From positions 8,311,001 through 8,375,000 of the forward strand of contig AP018172.1 in assembly GCA_002368175.1 (NCBI GenBank): a DNA stretch of 64,000 nt, written 5' to 3'. The notes under the pieces are model-generated. The model saw only the letters and a program-made list of their open reading frames with translations. It was not told where the DNA came from and made no database searches. A program made the position numbers and the translations under genes. This document shows, in pieces, positions 18,699-28,108 of this stretch. Source of the stretch: Calothrix sp. NIES-2098. GTDB lineage: Bacteria; Cyanobacteriota; Cyanobacteriia; Cyanobacteriales; Nostocaceae. How positions within the stretch are numbered: position 1 is the stretch's first letter; the number at the start of each line of letters is the position of its first letter.

Positions 18699-19349
18699 AT
18701 GTCTTACCCACAAGCACCTTGGAAACTGCAAGGTCACGCTATCCAAACTCTGCATTTGGTGAATGTTGACCGAGTGCGACCCTTAGTTCCTTTAGAGTTA
18801 GATATTATCTCTGTCTGGCCTGGTAAAACTGTGGCGAGTGTGTATTTATCTTATTATGGGTCAGGTTCAGAACTAGAGTACAGCGAGTTAATTGTTGTCC
18901 CTGCTGTTGTGGGTTATCAAGGTAAATTTGGTGGCTGGGTGTCTCACATTTATGTAGACCATGTAGATTCAATGGCTGGTGGTCGAGAAATTTGGGGACT
19001 ACCAAAGGAATTAGCTGATTTTGATTGGAAGGGACAACGAGTTACTGTGCGTCAGGGAAATCGCAAGTTGTGTACTCTCGATTATGGACAACAAGGTTTG
19101 GCTTGGCGACAAAAGTTAGGCGCGTCTAGTTTTAGCGCAATTGGTGGAGATTTGGTGATATTTCCCGCACAATTTGCATCTCGTTTGGGTTTAGTTAGTT
19201 CGCAGTTGGAAATTCCTGCGGAAAGTCCTTTTTATCGGATAGGTTGCGGTCAGCCGTTTTTAACTACGCGTTATGAGGATTTGAGTTTACAAGTTGGTGC
19301 GCCGGAAGTGGTGGGTCAGAGGAAGGTTGAAGTTGGTAGTTATCGGTAG
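18699..19349 (+). CDS. Acetoacetate decarboxylase family protein
   Basis: The 216-residue protein resembles the ADC-like fold: PWKLQGHAIQTLHLV, VYLSYYGSGSELEYSELIVV, GWVSHIYVDH, then GGREIWGLPKELADFDW, which is the segment conserved around the active-site cleft of the family. Many members are not true decarboxylases, so the substrate is unknown. It stands alone between repeat-rich intergenic stretches. Confidence 0.75.
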   Translation: MSYPQAPWKLQGHAIQTLHLVNVDRVRPLVPLELDIISVWPGKTVASVYLSYYGSGSELEYSELIVVPAVVGYQGKFGGWVSHIYVDHVDSMAGGREIWGLPKELADFDWKGQRVTVRQGNRKLCTLDYGQQGLAWRQKLGASSFSAIGGDLVIFPAQFASRLGLVSSQLEIPAESPFYRIGCGQPFLTTRYEDLSLQVGAPEVVGQRKVEVGSYR

Positions 19350-19540
19350 GATTTGAGAGTTCTTGTTAGATAGTCGATTTGGTACAAGGATGATTTTTGT
19401 CTCACGCATAGACGCGAAGCGGCTTCCCGCAGGGTAGGCGCAGAGGCGCAAAGAAAGAAGAACGCAAGAGCTACTGGTGCGATCGCACTGCGATAACTGA
19501 TGAAAATTCATTGTTTACAGCGTCCAATCTGCGATCGCAC

Positions 19541-19771
19541 TTAGCTAACATTTTTCACCCAGTGAATTCCTTGTCCACACCACTGGATCAGCAGCCACCG
19601 ATCGGATTCTTTGTCTAATGCTGGTTTGATACGGAAATTAAAGACTTCCTGCCAAACTTCTACACCGTGTTGTAATACAAAATTTGCTTCTAATTCTTGG
19701 AACTTTTCCCATTGGCGATCGCTTATGGCGGTAAATATAGGGATGATTACGCTTACCGGCATTTCAGACAT
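19541..19771 (-). CDS. Small hypothetical protein
   Basis: The 76-residue product (MSEMPVSVIIPIF start) has an N-terminal hydrophobic strand, a helical middle with WEKFQELEANFV and a tryptophan-rich end (RWLLIQWCGQGIHW). I do not recognise a family. A start five codons upstream is also open. The amino-acid composition looks coding, but the gene is short and isolated. Confidence 0.45.
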   Translation of the reverse strand: MSEMPVSVIIPIFTAISDRQWEKFQELEANFVLQHGVEVWQEVFNFRIKPALDKESDRWLLIQWCGQGIHWVKNVS

Positions 19772-19863
19772 ATTGGTACTTTTCAAGTTGTATTAATTTG
19801 CTAACTAGTCAAAGCGATCGCACTTCATGACCGCAATTACAAATAGTTTTACAAAATCAATTT

Positions 19864-19889
19864 GTTGCATTGATAATTTTTGTCTCACG
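19864..19889 (+). repeat. Direct repeat left of the DUF6745-like gene
   Basis: These 26 bases, ending GATAATTTTTGTCTCACG, recur with one mismatch at 21079-21104, on the other side of the DUF6745-like gene. A shorter relative (GATTTTTGTCTCACGCA) lies at about 19393. Confidence 0.7.
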
Positions 19890-19959
19890 TTTGAGCCGAC
19901 TTTGCAGGTTGAAAGTATTGCAAAATACTGCACAATTTTCTGCTATATTGTACTCTCAT

Positions 19960-20982
19960 TTATGTTTGTATAGCAAAATCTTCTGGATCGATACCCCAAT
20001 TAACCCACCGAATTGCTTCTCTTGCTGATTTGATTTTAGGTGGTACACGCAAAACATGAATATTCCCAGTACTAGGGCAAGTCATTTCTAATAAATAAAT
20101 TGGTTCCAAATCTATATTGTTTAAAACTTCTAATAATGAATATTCTTGATAAGAATTAATCTCAATTGCATCCAATTCTTGCATGATACGAGCGTAACCA
20201 ATACCCTGAATTAGTACTCTTCTCAATTCGGCATTTTTTTCTTCTAACAGCCATTCAGATTGCCAATTATTTGGATGTAGCTTGCTATATTTTTCGGGTA
20301 AAGTTACACCGTAATACGAGTAGAGGCTATATCCATCAATAAACTGGATTGCAGGTTCTCCTTCTGCATGAAGGCGCATCTGATTATCAAAAGATATTTT
20401 GCAGGGTCGTTCGCATATAATACAAATATTTTCAAATGCAAAAATCCAACCACTAGATTTTATTAGTGACAAAAATATTACTACTTCTTCTTGAAAAAGA
20501 GGATGGTTTTCTACAGAATGGCAAAAGTCAAGGTAGCCAGCAAAATTTGCCCATAATTCAGGTTGGATAGGGTGAATATCATAAGAGTTGATAGTATGCT
20601 GTGGTCGAAAACGAGTGCCTAGTTCGCTTTCTAACTGCAATATTAACTGCCAGTAATGTATGGTGTTTCTTTCTGCGTAATATAGTTCATCGCAGCCAAG
20701 TTGGTGTAATAAATCTATGCTGAGTTCTTTTCCTAGCTGCTCTCGCAGTTCAACAAAAATAGCTTTCAATGCCATATAATAGCTATCAAAAAAAATAATT
20801 TTTGGTTCTTTTTGACTGATAGCAGTATATTGATAAGCATTTTTTACTGCGTCTATTGCTTGTTGACGATCGATTGGTTCAGTGGACAGTACAATCTTTT
20901 TCCATTTATCTCGATATTCTTGAAGCAAAACTTCTTGTTCTGGATGCACTCTCCAATTTATTTCGTTAAATTCTTGGCTCAT
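19960..20982 (-). CDS. DUF6745-like protein of unknown function
   Basis: The 340-residue protein carries features I associate with DUF6745: IQFIDGYSLYSYYGVTLPEKY in the middle (key part GYSLYSYYGV), WLLEEKNAELRRVLIQGIGY with conserved RR and GY, and a C-terminal EMTCPSTGNIHVLRVPP then REAIRWVNWGI. The family is common in cyanobacteria, often linked to leucine-rich repeat proteins, and its role is unknown. The ATG at 20982 begins the family-like sequence MSQEFNEINW. The gene is AT-rich and enclosed by 26-bp direct repeats. Confidence 0.6.
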   Translation of the reverse strand: MSQEFNEINWRVHPEQEVLLQEYRDKWKKIVLSTEPIDRQQAIDAVKNAYQYTAISQKEPKIIFFDSYYMALKAIFVELREQLGKELSIDLLHQLGCDELYYAERNTIHYWQLILQLESELGTRFRPQHTINSYDIHPIQPELWANFAGYLDFCHSVENHPLFQEEVVIFLSLIKSSGWIFAFENICIICERPCKISFDNQMRLHAEGEPAIQFIDGYSLYSYYGVTLPEKYSKLHPNNWQSEWLLEEKNAELRRVLIQGIGYARIMQELDAIEINSYQEYSLLEVLNNIDLEPIYLLEMTCPSTGNIHVLRVPPKIKSAREAIRWVNWGIDPEDFAIQT

Positions 20983-21078
20983 AAAAATTTTGTGCAACGA
21001 ATTTTTATAGATAATTGTGGCTGAAGCCAAAGTGAAATACTTTGTTACTGTTATAAATATTTTCAGATAAGTCTATTA

Positions 21079-21104
21079 GTTGTATTGATAATTTTTGTCT
21101 CACG
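21079..21104 (+). repeat. Direct repeat right of the DUF6745-like gene
   Basis: This 26-base copy ending GATAATTTTTGTCTCACG is in the same orientation as the one at 19864-19889, 25 of 26 bases matching. Confidence 0.7.
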
Positions 21105-21318
21105 CAGTGTCTGTCACGTAATCTGCGGCTCTGCTTGTCTGTAATTAGAGGAGATGAAAGCTGTTACTGTTGGTTTCTCTTGCCTTACTCAGTTCTAACA
21201 AAACATTTTATGTTGAAGATTAGTGTAGCTATTGAAAGTAGCATAAGGTTAAAGAAAGGGCGAGTTTAATTTTTGCAAGTAAATGCGATGTCTACGACAA
21301 GCCGCTCCGCGTCTAAGC

Positions 21319-21528
21319 ATTGCAGGTCGATGCAATTCAATTGCAGACCAATGCATTAATATAACAGTGCGATGTTATGCCATAACAGAGCGACGTATTA
21401 ATATAACAGCGCAATGTTATGCCATAACAGAGCGACGTATTAATATAACAGCGCGATGTTATGCCATAACAGACCGATGCATTAATATAACAACGCGATG
21501 TTATGCCGTAACAGCAAGACCGCACTAA
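21319..21528. repeat. Tandem array of ten 21-bp units (42-bp higher-order period)
   Basis: From 21319, units start every 21 bases; most begin ATAACAG. Two alternating types (ending GTTATGCC and GTATTAAT) give a 42-bp superperiod. Because 21 is divisible by three, both strands stay open and would encode seven-residue repeats such as ITARCYA. The array ends just past the stop of the cnfR gene. I treat it as non-coding repeat DNA. Confidence 0.8.
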
Positions 21529-21532
21529 TCAG

Positions 21533-23125
21533 TTAAGCCATATTCAGTACTTTGCGCAAGAGTGCTTGGTCTTCTAGCTTGGCTTTTAAACGCCCGTTTT
21601 CAATATCGCGAATCCAGCTTTGGCTTTTACCTGTCAACTTTGCCAATTCTCTTTGAGACAGGTTGAGATTTTTTCGCGCTTCTAAAATCTGTTCGCCTAG
21701 CAAATCGCCTGTGGTTTTAGGCTTTCTGCGATTGCGGTTAACGTTACGCCGTGGCTTTTTGTCTGAGTCTGAGTTTTGGTACTCCCATTCTGTTGGCAAA
21801 TCAAAAGATAAAATTCGGGCATTCATCAGCAGATTCCACTTACCACGGGGGCCTGTATCTGTTAGTCGGGTTTCGCCACCGCCATCATTCATCCAAAATT
21901 CTAAGGCTGCTTCTGGATCTTCTGGTAAATCGATTAACTTTGCCCACAATGGTTGAATTTCTACCGGATAGGTAACTGGGTCAAATATAGGTTTAATTCC
22001 ATAATGATTCAGTATTTCTAGATCGCTTTCAAATGTCCGCAGCAAGCGTTTGCGTTCTTCTCTTTGTCTAGAGGCTAAGGTGACTTTTTCTTCACCGTAA
22101 GCAACACGCAGTAAGGTAGGAACTGTAATGCGTTGCTCTCTGCCCATTTTAGTTTTAAACAGCAACCACAGCATGAGTCTGGCTGCGCCTTCATGTTGCT
22201 GCCAAATACTCATAATAGTAGTTAACAGTGTTTTTGGGAGAATGCCATATTGATAGAATGCGGTGCGCTCTTTGCAAGCTTGTTTATTTAAGAAATGCTG
22301 CGCCCAAATTCCGGCTCTAATTTTAAAAGTTAGCCCCACTAAATATTTGCATCCGCGGTCGTCTTCTTGAAAGTAATGCTCGATGTCTACTAAGTGCCAC
22401 AAGCGGGTTCCTGCTACTGAGAATCCTTTGACTCGGCCTTGTTGCGGCCAATCAATGGAAATTATTAACGAGCAAGCTTGTTGCACGATGTTTTTCATTA
22501 AAGTTAGTTTGGCATTTTTGCTCAGGTCTTTGCGTTTTTCTAACCCTAAATATTTCTCTAGTTGGCGTTCGTCAATGGAAAATTCTTGCTCCCAAGGTTG
22601 CTCTAAGGCAGTTGCATAAGCTGCAAAAATTAAATGGATGCAAGCGGCTCGAATATCTAGGGCTTCAATTGCTTCAATATCTGTTGTTCGAGTGCTGACG
22701 TTGAATGGATCTTGGATGTGAAATGCGATCGCACCTCTACCCTGATTAACTTGTCTGCTATAAGATAAATACCCAGCTTCATCAATTTCCCAATTGAGAG
22801 ATGTGCGCTGTGCTAGGACGTTGCAAGCTTCCCAAATCACAATCGCTGAAGCAAAAGGGTTATTTTTCCCGTTAGAAAACAAATCTGGACTGGTAGCATC
22901 TCTCGGTTCTACTTTACATCTCCCCTTTTTCGCTTGCCACGGAATTGGTGAATTTGTGGGACAGGCGATTACACATTGCGGTTCGGGATAATAACCTTCG
23001 CAATTGTTACAAAGACAAGGATCGATCCAATATTCGTTGTTTTCGATTTTAATTGCACCCGTCGGACATTGGGGACGGCAATTATCACATCCAACGCAAC
23101 TGTTGTTAGGAATGGTATACGGCAT
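21533..23125 (-). CDS. cnfR: CnfR/PatB-type nitrogen-fixation regulator
   Basis: The 530-residue protein begins with a ferredoxin-like domain (C10, C13, C16, C20 and a second set in CLCNNCEGYYPEPQCVIACP). It ends with a Cro/CI-type helix-turn-helix (LNLSQRELAKLTGKSQSWI) near residues 480-525. This is the architecture of CnfR, called PatB in Anabaena, a transcriptional activator of nif genes that works under low oxygen, with the Fe-S clusters as a plausible oxygen sensor. The ATG at 23125 (MPYTIPNN) matches the family start. The gene faces away from fdxB, and cox genes follow, as in other heterocystous genomes. Confidence 0.9.
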   Translation of the reverse strand: MPYTIPNNSCVGCDNCRPQCPTGAIKIENNEYWIDPCLCNNCEGYYPEPQCVIACPTNSPIPWQAKKGRCKVEPRDATSPDLFSNGKNNPFASAIVIWEACNVLAQRTSLNWEIDEAGYLSYSRQVNQGRGAIAFHIQDPFNVSTRTTDIEAIEALDIRAACIHLIFAAYATALEQPWEQEFSIDERQLEKYLGLEKRKDLSKNAKLTLMKNIVQQACSLIISIDWPQQGRVKGFSVAGTRLWHLVDIEHYFQEDDRGCKYLVGLTFKIRAGIWAQHFLNKQACKERTAFYQYGILPKTLLTTIMSIWQQHEGAARLMLWLLFKTKMGREQRITVPTLLRVAYGEEKVTLASRQREERKRLLRTFESDLEILNHYGIKPIFDPVTYPVEIQPLWAKLIDLPEDPEAALEFWMNDGGGETRLTDTGPRGKWNLLMNARILSFDLPTEWEYQNSDSDKKPRRNVNRNRRKPKTTGDLLGEQILEARKNLNLSQRELAKLTGKSQSWIRDIENGRLKAKLEDQALLRKVLNMA

Positions 23126-24125
23126 AATGCACTCCAACTATACTCGTTGAGATGTTTGGCTCAAGTCTCCCCTGGATGTGTCCTCTTTGTTCATGAGAAT
23201 TAAGACTCGCTACCAATTGATTTTGCTAACAAGAAAAATTTTTCTTGTTTGAGACATTGCCCATATTCATACTCGGACATTACATCCACTTGGAAGCTAC
23301 TGAAGGCTGTTCACCTGAGCCTCATAATTACTTCTTTATTAACTATAGATTTCATAACCATATTGATAAATTTGTTCACAATGAGCCTAGGGAGATTTTT
23401 TAGCAACTTTATTTATCCAAAATTAAATAATAGTTATTTGAGACCTTAAAACCTTAGCCAAAGTGTTTTTAGCGAACACCAACCCTTATGATTAATAGTA
23501 TTCAACTTGTTTATTAATACTTTTAATATTTTACATTAGTTTATATTCTGCCATAAGTATTACAGTTTTTCAATTAACTATATTCTGCATTCTTAACTTG
23601 ACATAATGTGCAGAAATAACATTTGCTTCTTTTGTATTTGTATCAAGAGTTAACTGAAGTAAGAGGGTAGAAAGAATACTCAGGCAACATACTAAATGTT
23701 TTATTTTTAAAAGCAAAGGTATGCGGAGTTTTTCTCAAGTTTTATGAGCAAGCAAAAAAATATTGATTTGACAAGAGCATCAATTGTATAAAACCATCTT
23801 TTTATACTCAGGTAATATTTATGCAATTGATTTTTACTGCTAGCAGTTGCAGTTATCGCTGCAAATATTGAGAATGTCTGATTATCGCAGAAAAAGCAGC
23901 AAGCCATGTTAAGCAGGCATGACCTCAACAAGATTTTATAATAATTATTGGCAAAACCTTTCAATTACTAAAGTCAATCAATAAACAAGTAAATTCGATA
24001 AAAAGTCAGAAAATTTTGATTATAGATAAATGCTGCTTTAATAGCACAAATAAACTATTAAGATTAGGTTAGGATAACGATCAAAGCACCAACATATTTT
24101 TAGGCAGAATTGCCGAGGATTTATC
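23126..24125. other. 1-kb divergent intergenic region between cnfR and fdxB
   Basis: This AT-rich region must carry the promoters of both genes. Short frames on both strands look non-coding (biased to Phe, Leu, Ser, Ile). I searched for GTA-N8-TAC NtcA sites by eye and found none with exact spacing; GTA-N7-TAC occurs at about 23666. A GAGG ribosome site precedes fdxB. Confidence 0.4.
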
Positions 24126-24419
24126 ATGGCACAACTAACAGGATTGACCTTTGGAGGTAAGACTTGGACTCCCAAATTTGCCCAAGCAATTGATAAGGAT
24201 AAATGTATCGGCTGTGGCAGATGCATGAAAGTATGCGGTTATAATGTGCTGGATCTAAAAGCTCTCAATGAAGAAGGTGAATTTGTTGAAGATGAGGATG
24301 ATGAAGAAATTGAGCGCAAGGTAATGGTAGTTGCTAATCCAGACAACTGTATTGGTTGTGAAGCTTGTTCGCGGATTTGTCCTAAGAATTGCTACACTCA
24401 CGGCGCATTAGACAATTAA
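24126..24419 (+). CDS. fdxB: Nif-specific ferredoxin III, FdxB
   Basis: The 97-residue protein carries two 4Fe-4S motifs: C27, C30, C33, C37 (CIGCGRCMKVCG) and C75, C78, C81, C85 (CIGCEACSRICP). The N-terminus LTFGGKTWTPKFAQAID and the acidic EDEDDEEIE insert between the clusters are typical of FdxB. It transfers electrons in the nitrogenase system or in its cofactor assembly. It is divergent from cnfR, the likely regulator. The family call is firm. Confidence 0.93.
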   Translation: MAQLTGLTFGGKTWTPKFAQAIDKDKCIGCGRCMKVCGYNVLDLKALNEEGEFVEDEDDEEIERKVMVVANPDNCIGCEACSRICPKNCYTHGALDN

Positions 24420-25024
24420 GATTGTTTGGCATTAGTAATATTGCCTGGTTCTAGGTAGGAGGATTCAAAAGCAAGGTAATTAGAGGGGAATGTTAAAAGG
24501 CAGAAGGCAGAAGGGTCAAAAAGTTTGAAAGGTAAGCTTTTTAACCTTGTTGAACTATGTAGTTATTTTTGCTTTGCTGCACTAGATGTTTACTTGAAAT
24601 CAGCAAAAGGTTCGTAGTAAACAAATGCGTAAATTTTAAAGTGTTATCTATTAACAAATTCATACTTGCTGCTAACATAGCTAAATCAATATTAAGGCTA
24701 TAAGCACCTTCTTCAGCTAGGTTTTCGTGAAATTTACGGGCTAATTTGCCATCAAAACAATGAAATACTTTTAAATATTTTGGGGGAAAAGATGTGAAAA
24801 GATCTGGAAAATTCCCCCAATTTTTATAGGGGTAAGTTAGAAAAAGAGGAAGAGAAAACAAAAACGCTGCTTTGTAGATGAAGGAACTTGGGGAAGAAGC
24901 AGGGAAGCAGGGAGCAGGGAGCAGAGGAGAAACTAATAATAAATACCCAGCTCAATGCCCCATGCCGGATGCCCAATGCCCAATTAATTCCCTTTGACGG
25001 CGTTTTACAGAGCAGGTGGTATGT
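24420..25024. other. Intergenic region with purine-rich repeats upstream of coxB
   Basis: The last part (about 24885-24990) has AGGGAGCAGGGAGCAGAGG and ATGCCCCATGCC/ATGCCCAATGCCCAAT units typical of dispersed Nostoc repeats. A leftward 106-codon frame at 24541-24861 has no recognised similarity and is not called. The coxB promoter should lie here. Confidence 0.45.
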
Positions 25025-26002
25025 ATGGAACAAATTCCTGTTTCACTTTGGACTTTGGTTGCTGGTGTATTAGTTACGGCGATCAGCATTTGGATTGGTC
25101 AACATCACAGTCTATTACCAGAGCAAGCATCGCTACAAGCGCCGATGGTAGATGGATTTTTTAACATCATGTTTACCATTGCGATCGCTCTATTTTTGGT
25201 AGTAGAAGGAACAATAGTAATTTTTCTAGTTAAGTACCGTCGCCGTCGGGGAGATAATTCCGATGGCTTACCAGTTGAAGGTAATGTTCCCCTAGAAATT
25301 TTTTGGACGGCGATTCCATCACTGATTGTCCTCTGTTTAGGCATTTACAGCGTAGATGTTTTTAACAGAATGGGCGGTTTGGAACCAGCCGGACATCCTC
25401 ATGGTGCGGCTCATGCTGCGCACGTGAGTGGAAGTGCTATGGCTGCAACTCTGGATAATCCAGGGGAAGCAAAAGTTGCACCGAAAATTGGGATTGGTGC
25501 GACTTCTACAACTCAAGACAAAGCCGCCGATTTGGTTGTGGATGTCCAAGGGATGCAGTACGCCTGGATATTTAACTATCCCGAAAGTGGCGTAAGTTCT
25601 GGAGAATTGCACGTTCCGGTTGGTGCTGATGTGCAACTCAATCTTTCAGCACAAGATGTAATTCACTCATTCTGGGTGCCGAACTTCCGCTTGAAGCAAG
25701 ATGCAATTCCCGGTATCGCTACCCAATTGCGGTTTGTCGCCACTAAACCAGGTACATATCCTGTAGTTTGCGCTGAATTGTGCGGTGGTTATCACGGTTC
25801 CATGCGATCGCAAGTAGTTGTTCACACACCAGAAGAGTTTGAAAGCTGGCTGACAGAAAATCAAGTTGCGCAAAAGCAAGATTTGCATCAAGCGATCGCG
25901 GTTAACCCAGCCGATTTATCAACATCAGAGTTTCTTGCTCCCCATGTCCACGAGATGGGAGTGAGTGCAGCAACTCTAGAGTCAATGGTTAAGAGTCATT
26001 AG
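25025..26002 (+). CDS. coxB: Cytochrome c oxidase subunit II
   Basis: Two N-terminal membrane helices (LWTLVAGVLVTAISIWI and FNIMFTIAIALFLVVEGTIV) precede a periplasmic/lumenal cupredoxin domain. The CuA site is visible as H in VIHSFWVPNF and in CAELCGGYHGSM (two Cys, His, Met). It accepts electrons from soluble donors and passes them to subunit I. An Ala/His-rich linker of about 60 residues lies between helices and domain. The ATG at 25025 (MEQIPVSLW) is preferred to the GTG three codons upstream. Position beside cnfR-fdxB matches the heterocyst-specific cox2 operon of Nostoc PCC 7120, so a role in removing oxygen from heterocysts is likely. Confidence 0.93.
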   Translation: MEQIPVSLWTLVAGVLVTAISIWIGQHHSLLPEQASLQAPMVDGFFNIMFTIAIALFLVVEGTIVIFLVKYRRRRGDNSDGLPVEGNVPLEIFWTAIPSLIVLCLGIYSVDVFNRMGGLEPAGHPHGAAHAAHVSGSAMAATLDNPGEAKVAPKIGIGATSTTQDKAADLVVDVQGMQYAWIFNYPESGVSSGELHVPVGADVQLNLSAQDVIHSFWVPNFRLKQDAIPGIATQLRFVATKPGTYPVVCAELCGGYHGSMRSQVVVHTPEEFESWLTENQVAQKQDLHQAIAVNPADLSTSEFLAPHVHEMGVSAATLESMVKSH

Positions 26003-26068
26003 TCAAGAGTCAAGAGTCAAGAGTCAAAATTCATAACTCTGGACTTTGGACTTTTGACCCTGGACTCC
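25991..26068. repeat. Heptanucleotide GAGTCAA/AGTCAAG repeats between coxB and coxA
   Basis: Tandem AGTCAAGAGTCAAGAGTCAA units start within the last codons of coxB and are followed by imperfect inverted copies (GGACTTTTGACCCTGGACTC). These short tandemly repeated sequences are typical of heterocystous cyanobacteria and could fold as an mRNA hairpin between the two genes. Confidence 0.7.
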
Positions 26069-26085
26069 GCATAGCGGTAAAAAAT

Positions 26086-27765
26086 ATGACAAAAGTAGAA
26101 TTTCCTCGAAATACGCCACCAGATAAGAATAAGCCTCAATCTTTGGTGGTTAGTCACACTGCGCACCCAAAAGCGTGGAAATGGCAAGACTATTTCACGT
26201 TTAATGTCGATCACAAGGTAATTGGGATTCAATACCTGGTGACAGCATTCGTGTTCTATCTCATCGGTGGCTTGATGGCGATGGGTATCCGAGTTGAATT
26301 GTCAACACCGGAAGCAGATTTCCTCGACCCCAATCTCTACAACGCTTTCATGACTAACCACGGGACGATCATGATCTTTTTGTGGATCGTTCCCAGTGCG
26401 ATTGGGGGATTTGGCAACTTCCTAGTACCGTTGATGGTTGGTGCTAGAGATATGGCTTTCCCCAAGCTGAATGCGATCGCCTTTTGGTTAAACCCACCAG
26501 CAGGTTTATTACTGCTAGCTAGTTTTATCTTTGGCGGTTCTCAATCTGGTTGGACAGCTTACCCACCTTTAAGTTTAGTCACAGCACCCATCGCCCAAAG
26601 TATGTGGATTTTGGCGATCGTGTTGGTGGGAACTTCCTCAATTTTGGGTTCGCTGAACTTTGTCATCACCATCCTGATGATGAAGGTTCCCAGCATGAAA
26701 TGGGATCAACTACCTTTATTCTGCTGGGCAATTTTAGCAACTTCCGTGCTAGCACTTCTCTCTACACCTGTGTTAGCGGCTGGTTTGGTACTGTTATTGT
26801 TTGACCTCAACTTTGGTACTTCCTTCTTTAAACCAGATGCAGGCGGTAATGTTGTCCTTTATCAACACTTGTTCTGGTTCTATTCTCACCCGGCAGTATA
26901 TTTAATGATTCTGCCCATCTTCGGCATTATGTCCGAAGTCATCCCCGTTCACAGCCGTAAGCCAATTTTCGGATATAAAGCGATCGCTTATTCTAGTTTA
27001 GCAATCTGCGTTGTTGGGTTGTTCGTTTGGGTACACCACATGTTTACCAGTGGTACACCCGGTTGGATGCGGATGTTCTTCACCATCTCTACCTTAATCG
27101 TTGCCGTTCCTACTGGCGTGAAGATTTTCGGTTGGGTGGCGACATTGTGGGGTGGTAAGATTCGCTTTACTACTGCCATGCTGTTTGCGATCGGCTTATT
27201 GTCCATGTTTGTCATGGGTGGCTTAAGCGGCGTGACAATGGGTACAGCCCCCTTTGATGTCCACGTTCACGACACATATTATGTAGTCGCACACTTCCAC
27301 TATGTTCTATTTGGCGGTTCTGTATTTGGGATTTACGCCGGGATTTATCACTGGTTCCCCAAAATGACCGGACGGATGCTGAATGAAACTTGGGGACGGA
27401 TTCACTTTGGACTCACCTTGGTTGGTACAAACCTGACATTCCTACCCATGCACGAATTAGGTTTGCAAGGAATGCCCCGCCGAGTGGCAATGTACGATCC
27501 CCAGTTTCTCGATCTTAACCAGATTTGTACCATTGGTTCAATCATCTTGGGACTTTCAGTTGTTCCCTTCACTATCAACATTATCCAAAGCTGGATGAAA
27601 GGGCCTTTGGCTGGTGATAACCCTTGGGAAGCTTTGACTTTAGAATGGACAACCAGTTCGCCACCAGCGATTGAAAACTGGGAAGAATTACCTGTTGTCA
27701 CTCACGGCCCTTACGACTACGGTCACGATCATGTGTCGGTGGGAACGCCAGAAGTTAGTGCTTAG
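26086..27765 (+). CDS. coxA: Cytochrome c oxidase subunit I (A2-type)
   Basis: The 559-residue protein has the 12-helix haem-copper oxidase layout. Visible ligands include the His of NHGTIMIFLW, the WFYSHPAVYL segment that supplies a CuB His and the cross-linked Tyr, the double His in WVHHMFTSGTP and the two His of VVAHFHYVLFG. The YSHPxV motif in place of HPEVY marks it as an A2-type enzyme that lacks the helix VI glutamate and uses Tyr-Ser in the proton path. It reduces oxygen to water. It lies 84 bp after coxB, and coxC follows after 343 bp. Confidence 0.95.
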   Translation: MTKVEFPRNTPPDKNKPQSLVVSHTAHPKAWKWQDYFTFNVDHKVIGIQYLVTAFVFYLIGGLMAMGIRVELSTPEADFLDPNLYNAFMTNHGTIMIFLWIVPSAIGGFGNFLVPLMVGARDMAFPKLNAIAFWLNPPAGLLLLASFIFGGSQSGWTAYPPLSLVTAPIAQSMWILAIVLVGTSSILGSLNFVITILMMKVPSMKWDQLPLFCWAILATSVLALLSTPVLAAGLVLLLFDLNFGTSFFKPDAGGNVVLYQHLFWFYSHPAVYLMILPIFGIMSEVIPVHSRKPIFGYKAIAYSSLAICVVGLFVWVHHMFTSGTPGWMRMFFTISTLIVAVPTGVKIFGWVATLWGGKIRFTTAMLFAIGLLSMFVMGGLSGVTMGTAPFDVHVHDTYYVVAHFHYVLFGGSVFGIYAGIYHWFPKMTGRMLNETWGRIHFGLTLVGTNLTFLPMHELGLQGMPRRVAMYDPQFLDLNQICTIGSIILGLSVVPFTINIIQSWMKGPLAGDNPWEALTLEWTTSSPPAIENWEELPVVTHGPYDYGHDHVSVGTPEVSA

Positions 27766-27875
27766 TAAGAAAGAGGGACTAAGGATTAGGGGATAGCGAA
27801 GAGAGATTTTCTTGCTTAAAAATACTAGCCCCTAGCCTTTATCATTGCTCAAATCTGCCGCTTCGTTGCCATCTC

Positions 27876-27989
27876 GCCTTGGAATCAATTCCAAGGCTAA
27901 TAGTTAAAGTCTACTGAAGTAGACTAAGTAGCATATTTCAGTCCACTTGAGTGGACTTGCGCTATTAGCCCGGAACTTCAGTTCTGGGC
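27876..27989. repeat. Four-hairpin repeat element between coxA and coxC
   Basis: Four adjacent short palindromes are present: GCCTTGGAATCAATTCCAAGGC (27876-27897, arms of about 9 with central loop), GTCTACTGAAGTAGAC (27909-27924), GTCCACTTGAGTGGAC (27941-27956) and one ending GTTCTGGGC (27968-27989). They sit inside the coxBAC operon spacing and could form a structured RNA or a mobile repeat. Confidence 0.65.
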
Positions 27990-28108
27990 GAGATAAATAT
28001 CAGCACGATAGTTTGAATGTGACAAAAATGTAGCTAATGACAAGGTTTCCAGCCCTTAGTTCCTTCTATATCCCGGTGTACGCAGTTCATTAGGGCTACT
28101 TAAACAAT

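Noticed and set aside
21283..21528. 81-codon frame with ITARCYA heptads
   Set aside because: It is entirely made by the 21-bp repeat array; the opposite strand is equally open. Treated as repeat DNA.
23249..23964. Two short frames in the cnfR-fdxB gap
   Set aside because: Their composition is that of AT-rich intergenic DNA and neither has a ribosome site or a recognised family.
24541..24861. Leftward 106-codon frame between fdxB and coxB
   Set aside because: No recognisable family, Phe/Leu/Asn-rich composition, ends in repeat-like sequence and lacks a ribosome site. It may be a chance frame in the coxB upstream region.
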